A DNA stretch of 7,642 nt. It comes from JAAYYF01 sp040255585 (GTDB lineage: Bacteria > Deinococcota > Deinococci > Deinococcales > Trueperaceae). The position numbers were made by a program, and so were the translations under genes. Where the stretch lies: positions 1-7,642 of the forward strand of contig JBDZVI010000109.1 of the NCBI GenBank assembly GCA_040255585.1. Reading direction: 5' to 3'. The notes beneath the pieces are model-generated. The model was given only the letters and a program-made list of their open reading frames with translations, was not told where the DNA came from and did not search any database. Below, in pieces: positions 1-6,070 of this stretch. Each line of letters starts with the position of its first letter. Position 1 is the stretch's first letter.

Positions 1-100
1 CCGCTGACCTGAGGATGGGCCATGGGTGTGAGCGGTCACCGAGATGGGAGTGAGTAACCCAGGGTGACGTGGGTAGGCTGTCTTCACTATCGCCGACGGG

Positions 101-134
101 CGAGAGGTGCGGGCCGGCGTTCGGGCCGCTCTCG
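101..134 (-). terminator. Possible stem-loop 3' of the RpiR-type regulator gene (weak)
   Basis: An inverted repeat, CGAGAG (101-106) and CTCTCG (129-134), encloses a second small GGCC/GGCC pairing, giving a GC-rich imperfect stem-loop 21-54 nt past the regulator stop codon on its own strand. No T-run follows in the minus direction, so it does not meet the criteria for an intrinsic terminator. It could be a Rho-dependent end, a 3' stabilising structure or chance pairing in GC-rich DNA. Confidence 0.2.
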
Positions 135-154
135 CGCGAACGTGGCGGTTGGCA

Positions 155-979
155 TCACCGCGACGCGAAGGTCCCGAACCTGCCCCACAGCTCCTCGGCC
201 CTGGCCAGTCGAGCGTTCACCTGCTCGTCCCCGACCTCGCGGGCCGTCGCGGCTACCAAGGCCTGCAGCGCTGTCATGACGGCGGTCAGCGACCGGAACA
301 TCGCCGCGGGTTGCGTGGCGACGCTGATCACCCAATCGGCGTACGGCAGTAAGGGCGAGGCGTGCTCGTCCGTCACGAGGACCGTGCCCGAGCGGGCGGG
401 CGCCAGCTCGACCAACTGCACGATCTCCTGGGCGTAGCGGCTCATACTGAGCACGACGAGGATATCGTCCTGCCCCATGTCCAGGAGCTGGTCGGCGACG
501 TCGGCCGAGTTCGGTTTCAACAGCCGCACCCCAGGGCGCACCATGTTGAGGAAGCGCCAAGCGATGCTGGCCAGGTCGCCGCTTGAGCGGCTGCCTGCGA
601 CCCACACCTGCCTGGCGGTCGCGACGGCGGTGCCCGCGCCGATCAGGAGTTCCTCGCTTCTGATGACGCTGGCGACGTTCTCGGCGTCGAGCCGCACGAC
701 ATGTTCGATGAGGTCCTCGCGCCCCACTTCTACGCCCACGAGCCTGCGCGAGGCGTCGTACTCCGCTTGCATGCGCTCTTGGAACTCCACGTAGCCGGAG
801 TAGCCGAACTGTTGCGCGAAACGCACGATGGTCGAGGTGGAGACGCCAAGGCGCCTGGCCACCTGGCTCGCGCTCGCGAAGACCATGACGCTGCCGTGCT
901 GCATGTAGTGCTTGGCGATCCTCTGCTCCGTCGGGCTGAGGGTCGAGTAGCGCTCGCGGATCTGATCTACGACGGTCAT
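155..979 (-). CDS. MurR/RpiR-family transcriptional regulator (HTH_6 + SIS domain)
   Basis: A 274-residue transcription factor of the MurR/RpiR family, close to the usual 270-300 residues. Residues 1-77 form the N-terminal winged helix-turn-helix (HTH_6); the recognition part, GVSTSTIVRFAQQFGYSGY (45-63), matches the family pattern of a serine/threonine-rich turn followed by VRF and a GY/GF element. Residues about 110-250 form a SIS (sugar isomerase) fold, with a GSRSS ligand loop at 129-133 and an LSMSRY segment at 177-182 where relatives carry a serine-rich phosphosugar site. Start choice: the reading frame is open back to 1246, but the ATG at 979 begins the conserved N-terminus (MTVVDQIRERY) and has GGAG 5 nt upstream (985-988). 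It is transcribed divergently from the transporter operon across 200 bp, the classic arrangement for a local regulator. Inferred role: control of that operon, and perhaps of itself, by a catabolic intermediate. SIS domains usually bind phosphosugars, but the real ligand cannot be read from the sequence. Repressor versus activator is unknown. Confidence 0.93.
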   Translation of the reverse strand: MTVVDQIRERYSTLSPTEQRIAKHYMQHGSVMVFASASQVARRLGVSTSTIVRFAQQFGYSGYVEFQERMQAEYDASRRLVGVEVGREDLIEHVVRLDAENVASVIRSEELLIGAGTAVATARQVWVAGSRSSGDLASIAWRFLNMVRPGVRLLKPNSADVADQLLDMGQDDILVVLSMSRYAQEIVQLVELAPARSGTVLVTDEHASPLLPYADWVISVATQPAAMFRSLTAVMTALQALVAATAREVGDEQVNARLARAEELWGRFGTFASR

Positions 980-984
980 GGGCT

Positions 985-988
985 CTCC
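985..988 (-). promoter_or_regulatory. Ribosome binding site of the RpiR-type regulator
   Basis: GGAG on the minus strand, 5 nt ahead of the ATG at 979. It supports that start over the longer open frame reaching 1246. Confidence 0.6.
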
Positions 989-1012
989 GGTCCCGTCGGC
1001 CGTGAGCGTCGT

Positions 1013-1022
1013 GGTCGCGACC
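1013..1022. promoter_or_regulatory. Perfect 10-bp palindrome GGTCGCGACC, candidate operator
   Basis: A perfect palindrome 34 bp upstream of the regulator ATG. It lies over or just downstream of the best, though weak, minus-strand promoter candidate (TCGACC at 1044-1049, 16-bp gap, TATGCG at 1022-1027). Its centre lies 30 bp, about three helical turns, from that of the palindrome at 1043-1052. Together they could be autoregulatory binding sites. CG-rich palindromes are fairly common by chance at this base composition, so the call is tentative. Confidence 0.3.
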
Positions 1023-1042
1023 GCATACCCGAAGCATAAGGC

Positions 1043-1052
1043 GGGTCGACCC
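1043..1052. promoter_or_regulatory. Perfect 10-bp palindrome GGGTCGACCC, candidate operator
   Basis: The second perfect palindrome of the divergent region. It shares GGTCG/CGACC elements with the one at 1013-1022 and overlaps the weak -35 candidate for the regulator. It ends 8 bp before the -35 of the operon promoter, so a bound protein could touch both transcription units. Function is inferred from position only. Confidence 0.3.
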
Positions 1053-1060
1053 CCGACGTC

Positions 1061-1089
1061 TTGGCAAAGTTCGTACCAGAGTTTATCAT
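1061..1089 (+). promoter_or_regulatory. Sigma70-type promoter of the transporter/hydrolase operon
   Basis: TTGGCA (1061-1066, 5 of 6 to the consensus -35) is followed by a 17-bp spacer and TATCAT (1084-1089, 5 of 6 to the consensus -10). It sits in a locally AT-richer patch, which stands out in this GC-rich window. Transcription should start near 1096, leaving a leader of about 84 nt before the binding-protein ATG at 1180. It is the only convincing promoter I see ahead of the five plus-strand genes, which fits one main operon promoter. It is overlapped by the inverted repeat at 1063-1108. Confidence 0.7.
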
Positions 1090-1108
1090 CGCGGCAACGA
1101 ACCTTGCA
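1063..1108. promoter_or_regulatory. Inverted repeat flanking the operon -10, candidate RpiR-family operator
   Basis: The left arm GGCAAAGTTCGT (1063-1074) and right arm ACGAACCTTGCA (1097-1108) are inverted copies matching at 10 of 12 positions, with a perfect core GTTCGT/ACGAAC. The arms are separated by 22 bp, so equivalent points lie about 34 bp apart, near three helical turns. The symmetry centre (about 1085) falls on the -10 box: the left arm overlaps the -35 and the right arm covers the expected start site. A protein bound to both arms would block RNA polymerase, so repression by the divergent regulator is the natural reading. This is inferred; a spaced repeat of this quality could arise by chance about once in such a region. 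Confidence 0.4.
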
Positions 1109-1168
1109 GGAAAGACACGGCACCGGGAGAGTCGTTCGCGACAGGCGCCATCTGGCAAGGGCATCTCT

Positions 1169-1174
1169 AGGAGG
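1169..1174 (+). promoter_or_regulatory. Strong Shine-Dalgarno of the binding-protein gene (AGGAGG)
   Basis: AGGAGG lies 5 nt ahead of the ATG at 1180. It decides the start against an in-frame GTG at 1222, which would give a shorter and more typical signal peptide but has only a weak GAGG in front. The strength of this site contrasts with the absence of one at the next gene (2881). Confidence 0.8.
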
Positions 1175-1179
1175 AGCGA

Positions 1180-2799
1180 ATGCAGACATCACGCGGTGCA
1201 GCTGGTCCGAGGTCGGTCGTCGTGCGGTTCCGACTGTTCCTGACACTGTTGCTGGTGGCGGCGCTGGCCGGCACCGCGTTCGCGCAGCAGCGGGGCGGCC
1301 GGCTCGTCATCGGGCGCGGCGTCGGCCCGTCGATACTCGATCCACAGAAGACGGGGGAGTCCGCGGCCGACGAGGTGCTCTCGCTGGTCGGTGGCAGCCT
1401 GATGGTGCTCGACCCCGACACGCTCGCCGTCGTTCCCGGCATAGCCGATTCGGTCGACCAGTCGGAAGACGGTCTCACCTTCACGTTCAAGCTCCACCCA
1501 GGCGTGAAGTTCCATAACGGCGACCCGCTAACGGCTGCGGACTTCAAGTACACGTTCGAGCGCGCGCTCGATCCGGCTACCCAGTCCACCGTATCGGGCG
1601 ACATGCTCGCCGGCGTCGAGAGAATCGAGGCGCCCGACGACCTCACGCTCGTCATCCATCTGAGCGAGCCGAACGCCGTGTTCCTGCGAAACCTGACCAA
1701 CTCCGGCTACCTGCAACCGCTCTCCCGGCGTGCCGTCGAGGCGCAGGGCGCCGACTACGGGCGCGAGCCGGTCGGGGTCGGACCGTACCGCTTCAAGGAC
1801 TGGATCGTCGGCTACTCCATCACGCTGGAGCGCAACCCCGACTACGCTTGGGCCCCCTCCTTCCTCAACAACCAGGGGGTCGTCTACCCCGACGAGATCG
1901 AGTTCCGTTACCTACCCGAGCAGGGCACGCTGGTGGCCGCGCTTGAAGCCGGCGAGATCGACTTCGCCGATGTCCCGGCCGTCGACCTGACCCTCTTCCA
2001 GGACAACCCGAACTTCAACGTCTACTCCAGCCTCAGCAACGGCATCGGCCTCGAGTTCGTCCTCAACCTCGCCGACCCGATCCTGTCCGACGTCCGGGTC
2101 CGCCAGGCCTTCAACCACGCCATCGACAAACAGTTCTTCATCGACCGCGTCGTCGACGGGCACGGCATACCGGCCACCGGCGTCCTGCCGCCGTCCCTGC
2201 CCGGTTACGACCCTGATAGCGCGAGCACCACGTACCCCTTCGACCGCGAGGCCGCGGGCGCGCTGCTCGACGCCGCCGGTTGGACGCTCGGCTCCGACGG
2301 CGTAAGGCAGAAGGACGGTCAGCGCATGACCATCCGGATAGTCGCCTACACGTCCTCCGCGATGGTGCTGGCGTCCGAACTCCTACAGAACCAACTCAAG
2401 GCTATCGGCGTCGACGCGACGCTCGAAACCTACGACCGCTCGCTGCAGATGCCCATGGTCATGGACGGCGACTACCACATCGCGCCGCTCAGCTGGACCT
2501 ACGACGACCCTGACGTGCTGTACTTCCTCTACCACTCGTCGCAGCACCCCAACGGCCTCAACCTGGGTGCCCAGAAGGACGACGATGTCGATCGCCTGCT
2601 CGAGGCCGGCCGCTCTACCCTCGTCGATTCCGATCGCATGCTCGTCTACCACGACATCCAGCGCATCATGAACGAGCGCGCCTACCTCGCCCCCGTGTAC
2701 GTGGCTGAGGTGTTCAGCGTGGCCAACCGACGCGTGAACGGGCTGCGGTTCAATGCCTTCGGCGGCGTGCTCCTTCAGGAAGCCTGGATCGAGCGCTGA
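1180..2799 (+). CDS. ABC transporter substrate-binding protein, family 5 (peptide/oligopeptide type), secreted
   Basis: A 539-residue extracytoplasmic solute receptor of the SBP_bac_5 (DppA/OppA/GsiB) family, which captures peptides or related solutes and delivers them to the permease pair encoded next. Residues 1-35 are a Sec signal peptide: a basic stretch (Arg11-Arg18), a hydrophobic core (about 19-33) and a cleavage site after Ala-Phe-Ala (33-35). No lipobox cysteine follows, so the mature protein should be soluble in the periplasm. The family signature is at about 98-132, with GLTFTFKLHPGVKFHNGDPL leading into TAADFKYTFERALDP. Other typical segments are VGVGPYRFKDW (198-208), DVRVRQAFNHAIDK (304-317) and AAGALLDAAGW (358-368). 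Length is normal for the family (500-550). The start is set by AGGAGG at 1169-1174; the N-terminus is slightly long, and a GTG at residue 15 is the alternative. It is first in the operon and separated from the permeases by a strong hairpin, as expected for the component needed in excess. The substrate cannot be read from sequence: peptides are most likely, but this family also binds nickel, opines, heme and oligosaccharides. Confidence 0.95.
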   Translation: MQTSRGAAGPRSVVVRFRLFLTLLLVAALAGTAFAQQRGGRLVIGRGVGPSILDPQKTGESAADEVLSLVGGSLMVLDPDTLAVVPGIADSVDQSEDGLTFTFKLHPGVKFHNGDPLTAADFKYTFERALDPATQSTVSGDMLAGVERIEAPDDLTLVIHLSEPNAVFLRNLTNSGYLQPLSRRAVEAQGADYGREPVGVGPYRFKDWIVGYSITLERNPDYAWAPSFLNNQGVVYPDEIEFRYLPEQGTLVAALEAGEIDFADVPAVDLTLFQDNPNFNVYSSLSNGIGLEFVLNLADPILSDVRVRQAFNHAIDKQFFIDRVVDGHGIPATGVLPPSLPGYDPDSASTTYPFDREAAGALLDAAGWTLGSDGVRQKDGQRMTIRIVAYTSSAMVLASELLQNQLKAIGVDATLETYDRSLQMPMVMDGDYHIAPLSWTYDDPDVLYFLYHSSQHPNGLNLGAQKDDDVDRLLEAGRSTLVDSDRMLVYHDIQRIMNERAYLAPVYVAEVFSVANRRVNGLRFNAFGGVLLQEAWIER

Positions 2800-2816
2800 C
2801 GCACGGCTGAGAGAGG

Positions 2817-2854
2817 CTGGTGACCGCCCGGGACCTCTCCCGGACGGTCACCAG
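2817..2854 (+). terminator. Strong intercistronic hairpin (attenuator or mRNA-stabilising stem-loop)
   Basis: A 38-nt near-perfect stem-loop: CTGGTGACCG (2817-2826) pairs with CGGTCACCAG (2845-2854) over 10 bp. One C/A mismatch follows, then CCGGGA (2828-2833) pairs with TCCCGG (2838-2843) around a 4-nt loop, CCTC. That makes 16 pairs in 17 positions, far above chance. It begins 18 nt after the binding-protein stop and ends 26 nt before the permease start. The following sequence, TTGCCTTTC, is only mildly T-rich, so termination would be partial. Similar structures after binding-protein genes in ABC operons protect the upstream message or attenuate read-through, raising receptor over permease levels. 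That function is inferred here. Confidence 0.75.
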
Positions 2855-2880
2855 TTGCCTTTCACGCAGCCCACCACCGG

Positions 2881-3807
2881 ATGGCGCGCTTCTTCGCACA
2901 ACGCCTCGTCTCGCTGATCGCGGTGCTCGTCGGCACTGCGACGCTCGTGTTCCTGATGCTGCACTTGACGCCCGGGGACCCCGCGCGGGCTCTCCTCGGT
3001 AACCGGCCGGTGTCAGCGCAGGCCTACGAGCGCCTGCGGGCGGAGCTCGGCCTCGACGCCTCTCTCCCGACACAGTTCATGAAGTACGCAAGCAAGCTCG
3101 TGAGGGGCGACCTCGGCACGTCGTATTTCACCAAGCGCCCTGTCGTCGAAGAGGTGGCCAGTCGCTTCCCGATCACGGTCCGACTCATGCTCGGTGCCAT
3201 GTTCGTCGCGCTCGCCATCGGCGTTCCAGCCGGGATCGCCGCGGCGGCGCGCTTCGGGGGCGCGTTCGACTTCGTCGTCATGAGTCTCGCCACACTCGGC
3301 GTGAGCATGCCCGGCTTCTGGGTGGGCCTCATGCTCATCCTCGTCTTCTCCGTCCAGTTGGGCTGGCTTCCCGTCGCTGGCGTCGGCGGGGTGGCGTACT
3401 ACGTGCTCCCCGCCATAGCCCTAGGGATCGGCTCGGCCGCCGTGCTCGCGCGCCTGACTCGCTCGAGCATGCTCGACGTGCTGCGCACCGACTACATCCG
3501 CACGGCGCGAGCCAAGGGCGCGTGGCCGAACCGCGTCCTGCTCGGGCACGCGTTCAGGAACGCGTTCATCCCCGTGCTCACGGTCATCGGCTTGCAGGTG
3601 GGCGGCCTCCTCGCGGGCGCCGTCGTCATCGAGACCGTGTTCGCGCTGCCAGGCCTAGGGCGCCTGCTGGTGCAAGGGGTATCTAGTCGCGACTACCCGC
3701 TCGTCCAGGGGGTCGCTCTCATCGTCTCGGGGGTGTACGTGCTCGTCAACTTCGCAGTCGACCTGCTCTACAGCGTCATCAACCCGAGGATCCGTTACGT
3801 GGCCTGA
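2881..3807 (+). CDS. ABC transporter permease, DppB/OppB/GsiC type
   Basis: A 308-residue inner-membrane permease of the binding-protein-dependent transport family (BPD_transp_1), first of the two subunits that form the peptide channel. The N-terminus (ARFFAQRLVSLIAVLVGTATL, residues 2-22) and the LTPGDPARALLG segment (29-40) are hallmarks of DppB-like proteins. Hydrophobic segments lie at about 8-28, 99-121, 132-158, 173-190, 232-254 and 278-300, giving the expected six helices. The EAA loop that contacts the ATPase is at about 205-230 (YIRTARAKGA then NRVLLGHAFRNAFIPV). Length is typical. The ATG at 2881 is the only possible start: a stop lies in frame at 2821 with no start codon between. 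The 20 nt ahead contain no recognisable Shine-Dalgarno, which is unusual beside the strong sites of genes one and four and suggests low translation. Its stop overlaps the start of the next permease by one base. It is probably peptide-specific in a broad sense; the exact substrate is unknown. Confidence 0.95.
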   Translation: MARFFAQRLVSLIAVLVGTATLVFLMLHLTPGDPARALLGNRPVSAQAYERLRAELGLDASLPTQFMKYASKLVRGDLGTSYFTKRPVVEEVASRFPITVRLMLGAMFVALAIGVPAGIAAAARFGGAFDFVVMSLATLGVSMPGFWVGLMLILVFSVQLGWLPVAGVGGVAYYVLPAIALGIGSAAVLARLTRSSMLDVLRTDYIRTARAKGAWPNRVLLGHAFRNAFIPVLTVIGLQVGGLLAGAVVIETVFALPGLGRLLVQGVSSRDYPLVQGVALIVSGVYVLVNFAVDLLYSVINPRIRYVA

Positions 3808-4673
3808 TGGTGCGAGCAGCCTCCGCCACCACCCACCGCCCCAAGCGCGCGACGCTGCTCGCGCGCCTGCTACGTAAACCCGGATTCGTGTTCGGCGCGC
3901 TGGTCATCGTCCCGCTCGTGGTCGCGGCTGTCTTCGCTCCGCAGCTCGCGCCGTACGCGCCGGACTCGATGGACGCCGAGCGCTACCTTCCACCAGGCTC
4001 GTCCGGCCACTGGCTCGGGACGGACAACGTGGGCCGCGACATCCTCAGCCGGATCATGCATGGCGGAAGGATCTCGCTGCTCGTCGGGGTCGTCGTGGTG
4101 GGGATCGGCGCGACCGTCGGGTCGGTACTCGGTGTGGTCGCCGGTTACCTGCGCGGGGCTGTCGACAACGTGATCATGCGCGTCATGGACGTGATGCTCG
4201 CGTTCCCCGACATCCTGCTCGCGCTCATCGTGATCACCATGCTCGGTCCCGGCATCTTCAACGTCATGATCGCGCTGGGCGTAGCAAGCGTTCCCGTCTA
4301 CACGCGCCTGGCCCGCGGCGCCACCCTTGCCGTCAGGGAGCTCGAGTTCGTGGAGGCCAGCCGTGCGCTGGGCACCGACTCGCTTCGCCTGCTGTTCAGA
4401 CATGTGCTGCCTAACGTCTTCCAACCCGTGCTCGTCGTCGCGTCGCTCGGGGTCGCGACCGCGATCCTGGCCGCGGCCGGCCTGAGCTTCATCGGTCTCG
4501 GCGCGCCTCCAAGCACGGCGGAGTGGGGCGCGATGCTCAACGACGCCCGCAACTACATGCGCCGCGCATGGTGGCTGGCCACCATGCCTGGCGTCACCAT
4601 CACCCTGGCGGTCCTCGCCATCAGCCTGCTTGGCGAGGCCGTCAGAGAAGTGCTCGATCCCAGGATCGGCTAG
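3807..4673 (+). CDS. ABC transporter permease, DppC/OppC/GsiD type
   Basis: A 288-residue partner permease of the DppC family, forming a heterodimeric channel with the product of 2881-3807. After a basic cytoplasmic leader (residues 1-24) come a first membrane helix (about 26-46), a periplasmic segment ending in the family signature HWLGTDNVGRDILSRIMHGGR (68-88), then helices at about 90-113, 126-146, 150-167, 207-231 and 258-277. The EAA loop for ATPase docking is at about 182-209 (VEASRALGTDSLRLLFRHVLPN). A conserved FIGLGAPPSTAEWGAML segment occupies 228-244, and the C-terminus ends in DPRIG as in most relatives. The start ATG (3807-3809) overlaps the upstream stop as TGATG, so translation is probably coupled by re-initiation; no good Shine-Dalgarno is seen at normal distance. 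The next gene starts 14 nt after the stop. No ATP-binding subunit follows, unlike canonical dppABCDF operons. Confidence 0.95.
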   Translation: MVRAASATTHRPKRATLLARLLRKPGFVFGALVIVPLVVAAVFAPQLAPYAPDSMDAERYLPPGSSGHWLGTDNVGRDILSRIMHGGRISLLVGVVVVGIGATVGSVLGVVAGYLRGAVDNVIMRVMDVMLAFPDILLALIVITMLGPGIFNVMIALGVASVPVYTRLARGATLAVRELEFVEASRALGTDSLRLLFRHVLPNVFQPVLVVASLGVATAILAAAGLSFIGLGAPPSTAEWGAMLNDARNYMRRAWWLATMPGVTITLAVLAISLLGEAVREVLDPRIG

Positions 4674-4674
4674 A

Positions 4675-4680
4675 AGGAGG
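4675..4680 (+). promoter_or_regulatory. Shine-Dalgarno of the serine hydrolase gene (AGGAGG)
   Basis: AGGAGG sits 7 nt ahead of the ATG at 4688, directly after the upstream TAG stop. It fixes the start at 4688, although the frame is open back to 4523 inside the preceding permease gene. Confidence 0.8.
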
Positions 4681-4687
4681 ATCTCAA

Positions 4688-6070
4688 ATGAGAGACGCGT
4701 ACCGTGACTACCTGCAGAAGACGGTGGACGAGCGCCGCATCCCTGGCGTGGGGGCGCTCGTGCAGCGCGGCGGGACGGTCCTTTTCGACGAGGGCGTCGG
4801 CTTCGCCGACCGGGAAGCGAGGAGGGCCGTCACGTCCGAGACGATCTTCGGGATCGGCTCTCTGACCAAGTCCTTCACCGCCCTCGCAATCATGCAGCTC
4901 GTCGACGCCGGGAAGCTGCGCGTCGCGGATGCGGCGGCCGACTACCTCCCCGCGTTGGCGGGGTCGACCAACCGGCAACTCGCGAGCATCACTTTGCACC
5001 ACCTCCTCACCAACTCGAGCGGCATGCCGCCCCTGCCGTATCTGCACAACGCGCTCTCGCGCTCCGTACTCGCCGACCCTGCGCGGGACCTGCTGGAGGT
5101 AGAGGAGGCGAAGTACTTGCCGGCGATAGACACGGCGGACGAACTCGTGCAGGCCATCGCCGACGCGGCTCCCAAGCTCCTGCGGGCGCCGGGCGTCATC
5201 TTCAGCTACTGCAACGACGGCTTCGCGATGCTGGGGCGCATCGTGGAAATCGTGTCGGGCAAGGCGTACGAGACCTATGTCGAGGAGCACATCCTCGCTC
5301 CGCTCGGAATGACACGCAGCGTCTTCGACCCGCGACGCCTGGAGGCCCTCGGGGACGCGACGGAACTCTACTCGTACATCGGTGGCTATGAGCGCGTCGA
5401 ACACACCCCGGGCTGGTGGGAGGCGCCGGCCATGACCAGCGCCGGTTTCCTCAAATGCACCACCCGCGACCTCGCTCGGTACGCGGAGGTCTACATGGGC
5501 AGGCGGCCGGATCTCCTCTCGCCGGCCTCCCTGGCCGCGATGACGCACCCGCACGCTCGCACCGGCCCGTCGCGTCATTACGGCTATGGGCTGATGGTGC
5601 AGCCCGACTACCACGGTCGCAAGCTGGTCGAGCATGGTGGCAACATCAAGGGTGTAGGCGCCTGGCTGAGCATCTTCCCTGAGGAAGAGGTCATAAGCGC
5701 CGTGCTCACGAACATCACGGGCGGGCCCGTCGGCGACATGGTGATCGCCGGCGCCAACCTGGCCGTGGGCCTTCCGATCGGCGCGAAGCGACAAGAGTTC
5801 GCGACGGTCGGCCTGACCGACGCTCAGGTCGAGCGCCTCGTCGGCAAGTTCGTCAGCGGTGAGGACACCGACATCACGGTGAGGCGTACGCCGGAAGGCG
5901 CCGTGACGGTCGACGTCGGCAAGCTGAGCCTGGCGACGCGGGTGGTAGGCGAGTCGGCCGTCGTGGTAGACGCCAACGGTCAGGACGCACTGATCGAGTT
6001 CATCGACCCGGGTCAGCGGGGCTTCGAGGCCGCCACCTTCGGCTTCAGGGTCTTGGAGCGCGTGGGATGA
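4688..6070 (+). CDS. Serine hydrolase of the beta-lactamase / class C family (peptidase S12 type), cytoplasmic
   Basis: A 460-residue member of the Beta-lactamase family (PF00144; class C beta-lactamases, D-aminopeptidases, EstB esterases, MlrB). The three active-site elements are present: SLTK (58-61, nucleophile Ser58 with general base Lys61), YCN (174-176, the Tyr-x-Asn motif) and HGG (316-318, the third motif, KTG in beta-lactamases and H-x-G in peptidases and esterases). The catalytic domain covers about 5-365. The rest (about 375-460) is predicted beta-rich and resembles the small C-terminal barrel of many S12 relatives. There is no signal peptide, although many family members are exported, so it should act in the cytoplasm on imported material. 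The HGG motif favours peptidase, amidase or esterase activity over beta-lactam resistance. Start: ATG 4688 with AGGAGG 7 nt upstream. Its stop overlaps the next start as ATGA. Placed after a peptide importer and before an M81 enzyme, it probably opens or trims an imported peptide; substrate and stereochemistry are unknown. Confidence 0.9.
   Translation: MRDAYRDYLQKTVDERRIPGVGALVQRGGTVLFDEGVGFADREARRAVTSETIFGIGSLTKSFTALAIMQLVDAGKLRVADAAADYLPALAGSTNRQLASITLHHLLTNSSGMPPLPYLHNALSRSVLADPARDLLEVEEAKYLPAIDTADELVQAIADAAPKLLRAPGVIFSYCNDGFAMLGRIVEIVSGKAYETYVEEHILAPLGMTRSVFDPRRLEALGDATELYSYIGGYERVEHTPGWWEAPAMTSAGFLKCTTRDLARYAEVYMGRRPDLLSPASLAAMTHPHARTGPSRHYGYGLMVQPDYHGRKLVEHGGNIKGVGAWLSIFPEEEVISAVLTNITGGPVGDMVIAGANLAVGLPIGAKRQEFATVGLTDAQVERLVGKFVSGEDTDITVRRTPEGAVTVDVGKLSLATRVVGESAVVVDANGQDALIEFIDPGQRGFEAATFGFRVLERVG

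Noticed and set aside
35..68. GTCACC (35-40) and GGTGAC (63-68) inverted repeat at the left edge, resembling part of the hairpin at 2817-2854
   Set aside because: A 6-bp stem with a 22-nt loop is expected by chance, and the shared CGGTCACC octamer with the later hairpin is too short to support a repeat family.
1022..1049. Minus-strand promoter TCGACC-16-TATGCG for the regulator
   Set aside because: Only 4 of 6 and 3 of 6 matches to consensus; kept as a reference point for the palindromes but not called as a feature.
1131..1142. GTCG-TTCG-CGAC mini-hairpin with a UUCG loop in the operon leader
   Set aside because: The stem is only 4 bp and does not extend. It is too weak to claim as a riboswitch or RNA element, though the GTCG/CGAC similarity to the nearby palindromes is noted.
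980..1246. N-terminal extension of the regulator frame to 1246 (363 residues)
   Set aside because: The extra 89 residues have no resemblance to the family and would run through the operon promoter and into the opposing gene. The ATG at 979 has a GGAG site and begins the conserved N-terminus.
2820..3002. Small GTG-initiated frame starting inside the intercistronic hairpin
   Set aside because: It overlaps the permease start out of frame, its start would be buried in the stem, and it has no recognisable protein character.
4523..4687. N-terminal extension of the serine hydrolase into the upstream permease gene
   Set aside because: It is an out-of-frame reading of the DppC-type C-terminus. A strong AGGAGG at 4675-4680 marks the ATG at 4688.
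4670..5794. Long minus-strand open frame (374 codons) opposite the serine hydrolase
   Set aside because: A GC-driven antisense shadow of a gene with intact catalytic motifs; it has no domain of its own.
4688..6070. Antibiotic-resistance class C beta-lactamase
   Set aside because: There is no signal peptide, the third motif is HGG rather than KTG, and the genomic context is a catabolic peptide-uptake operon.
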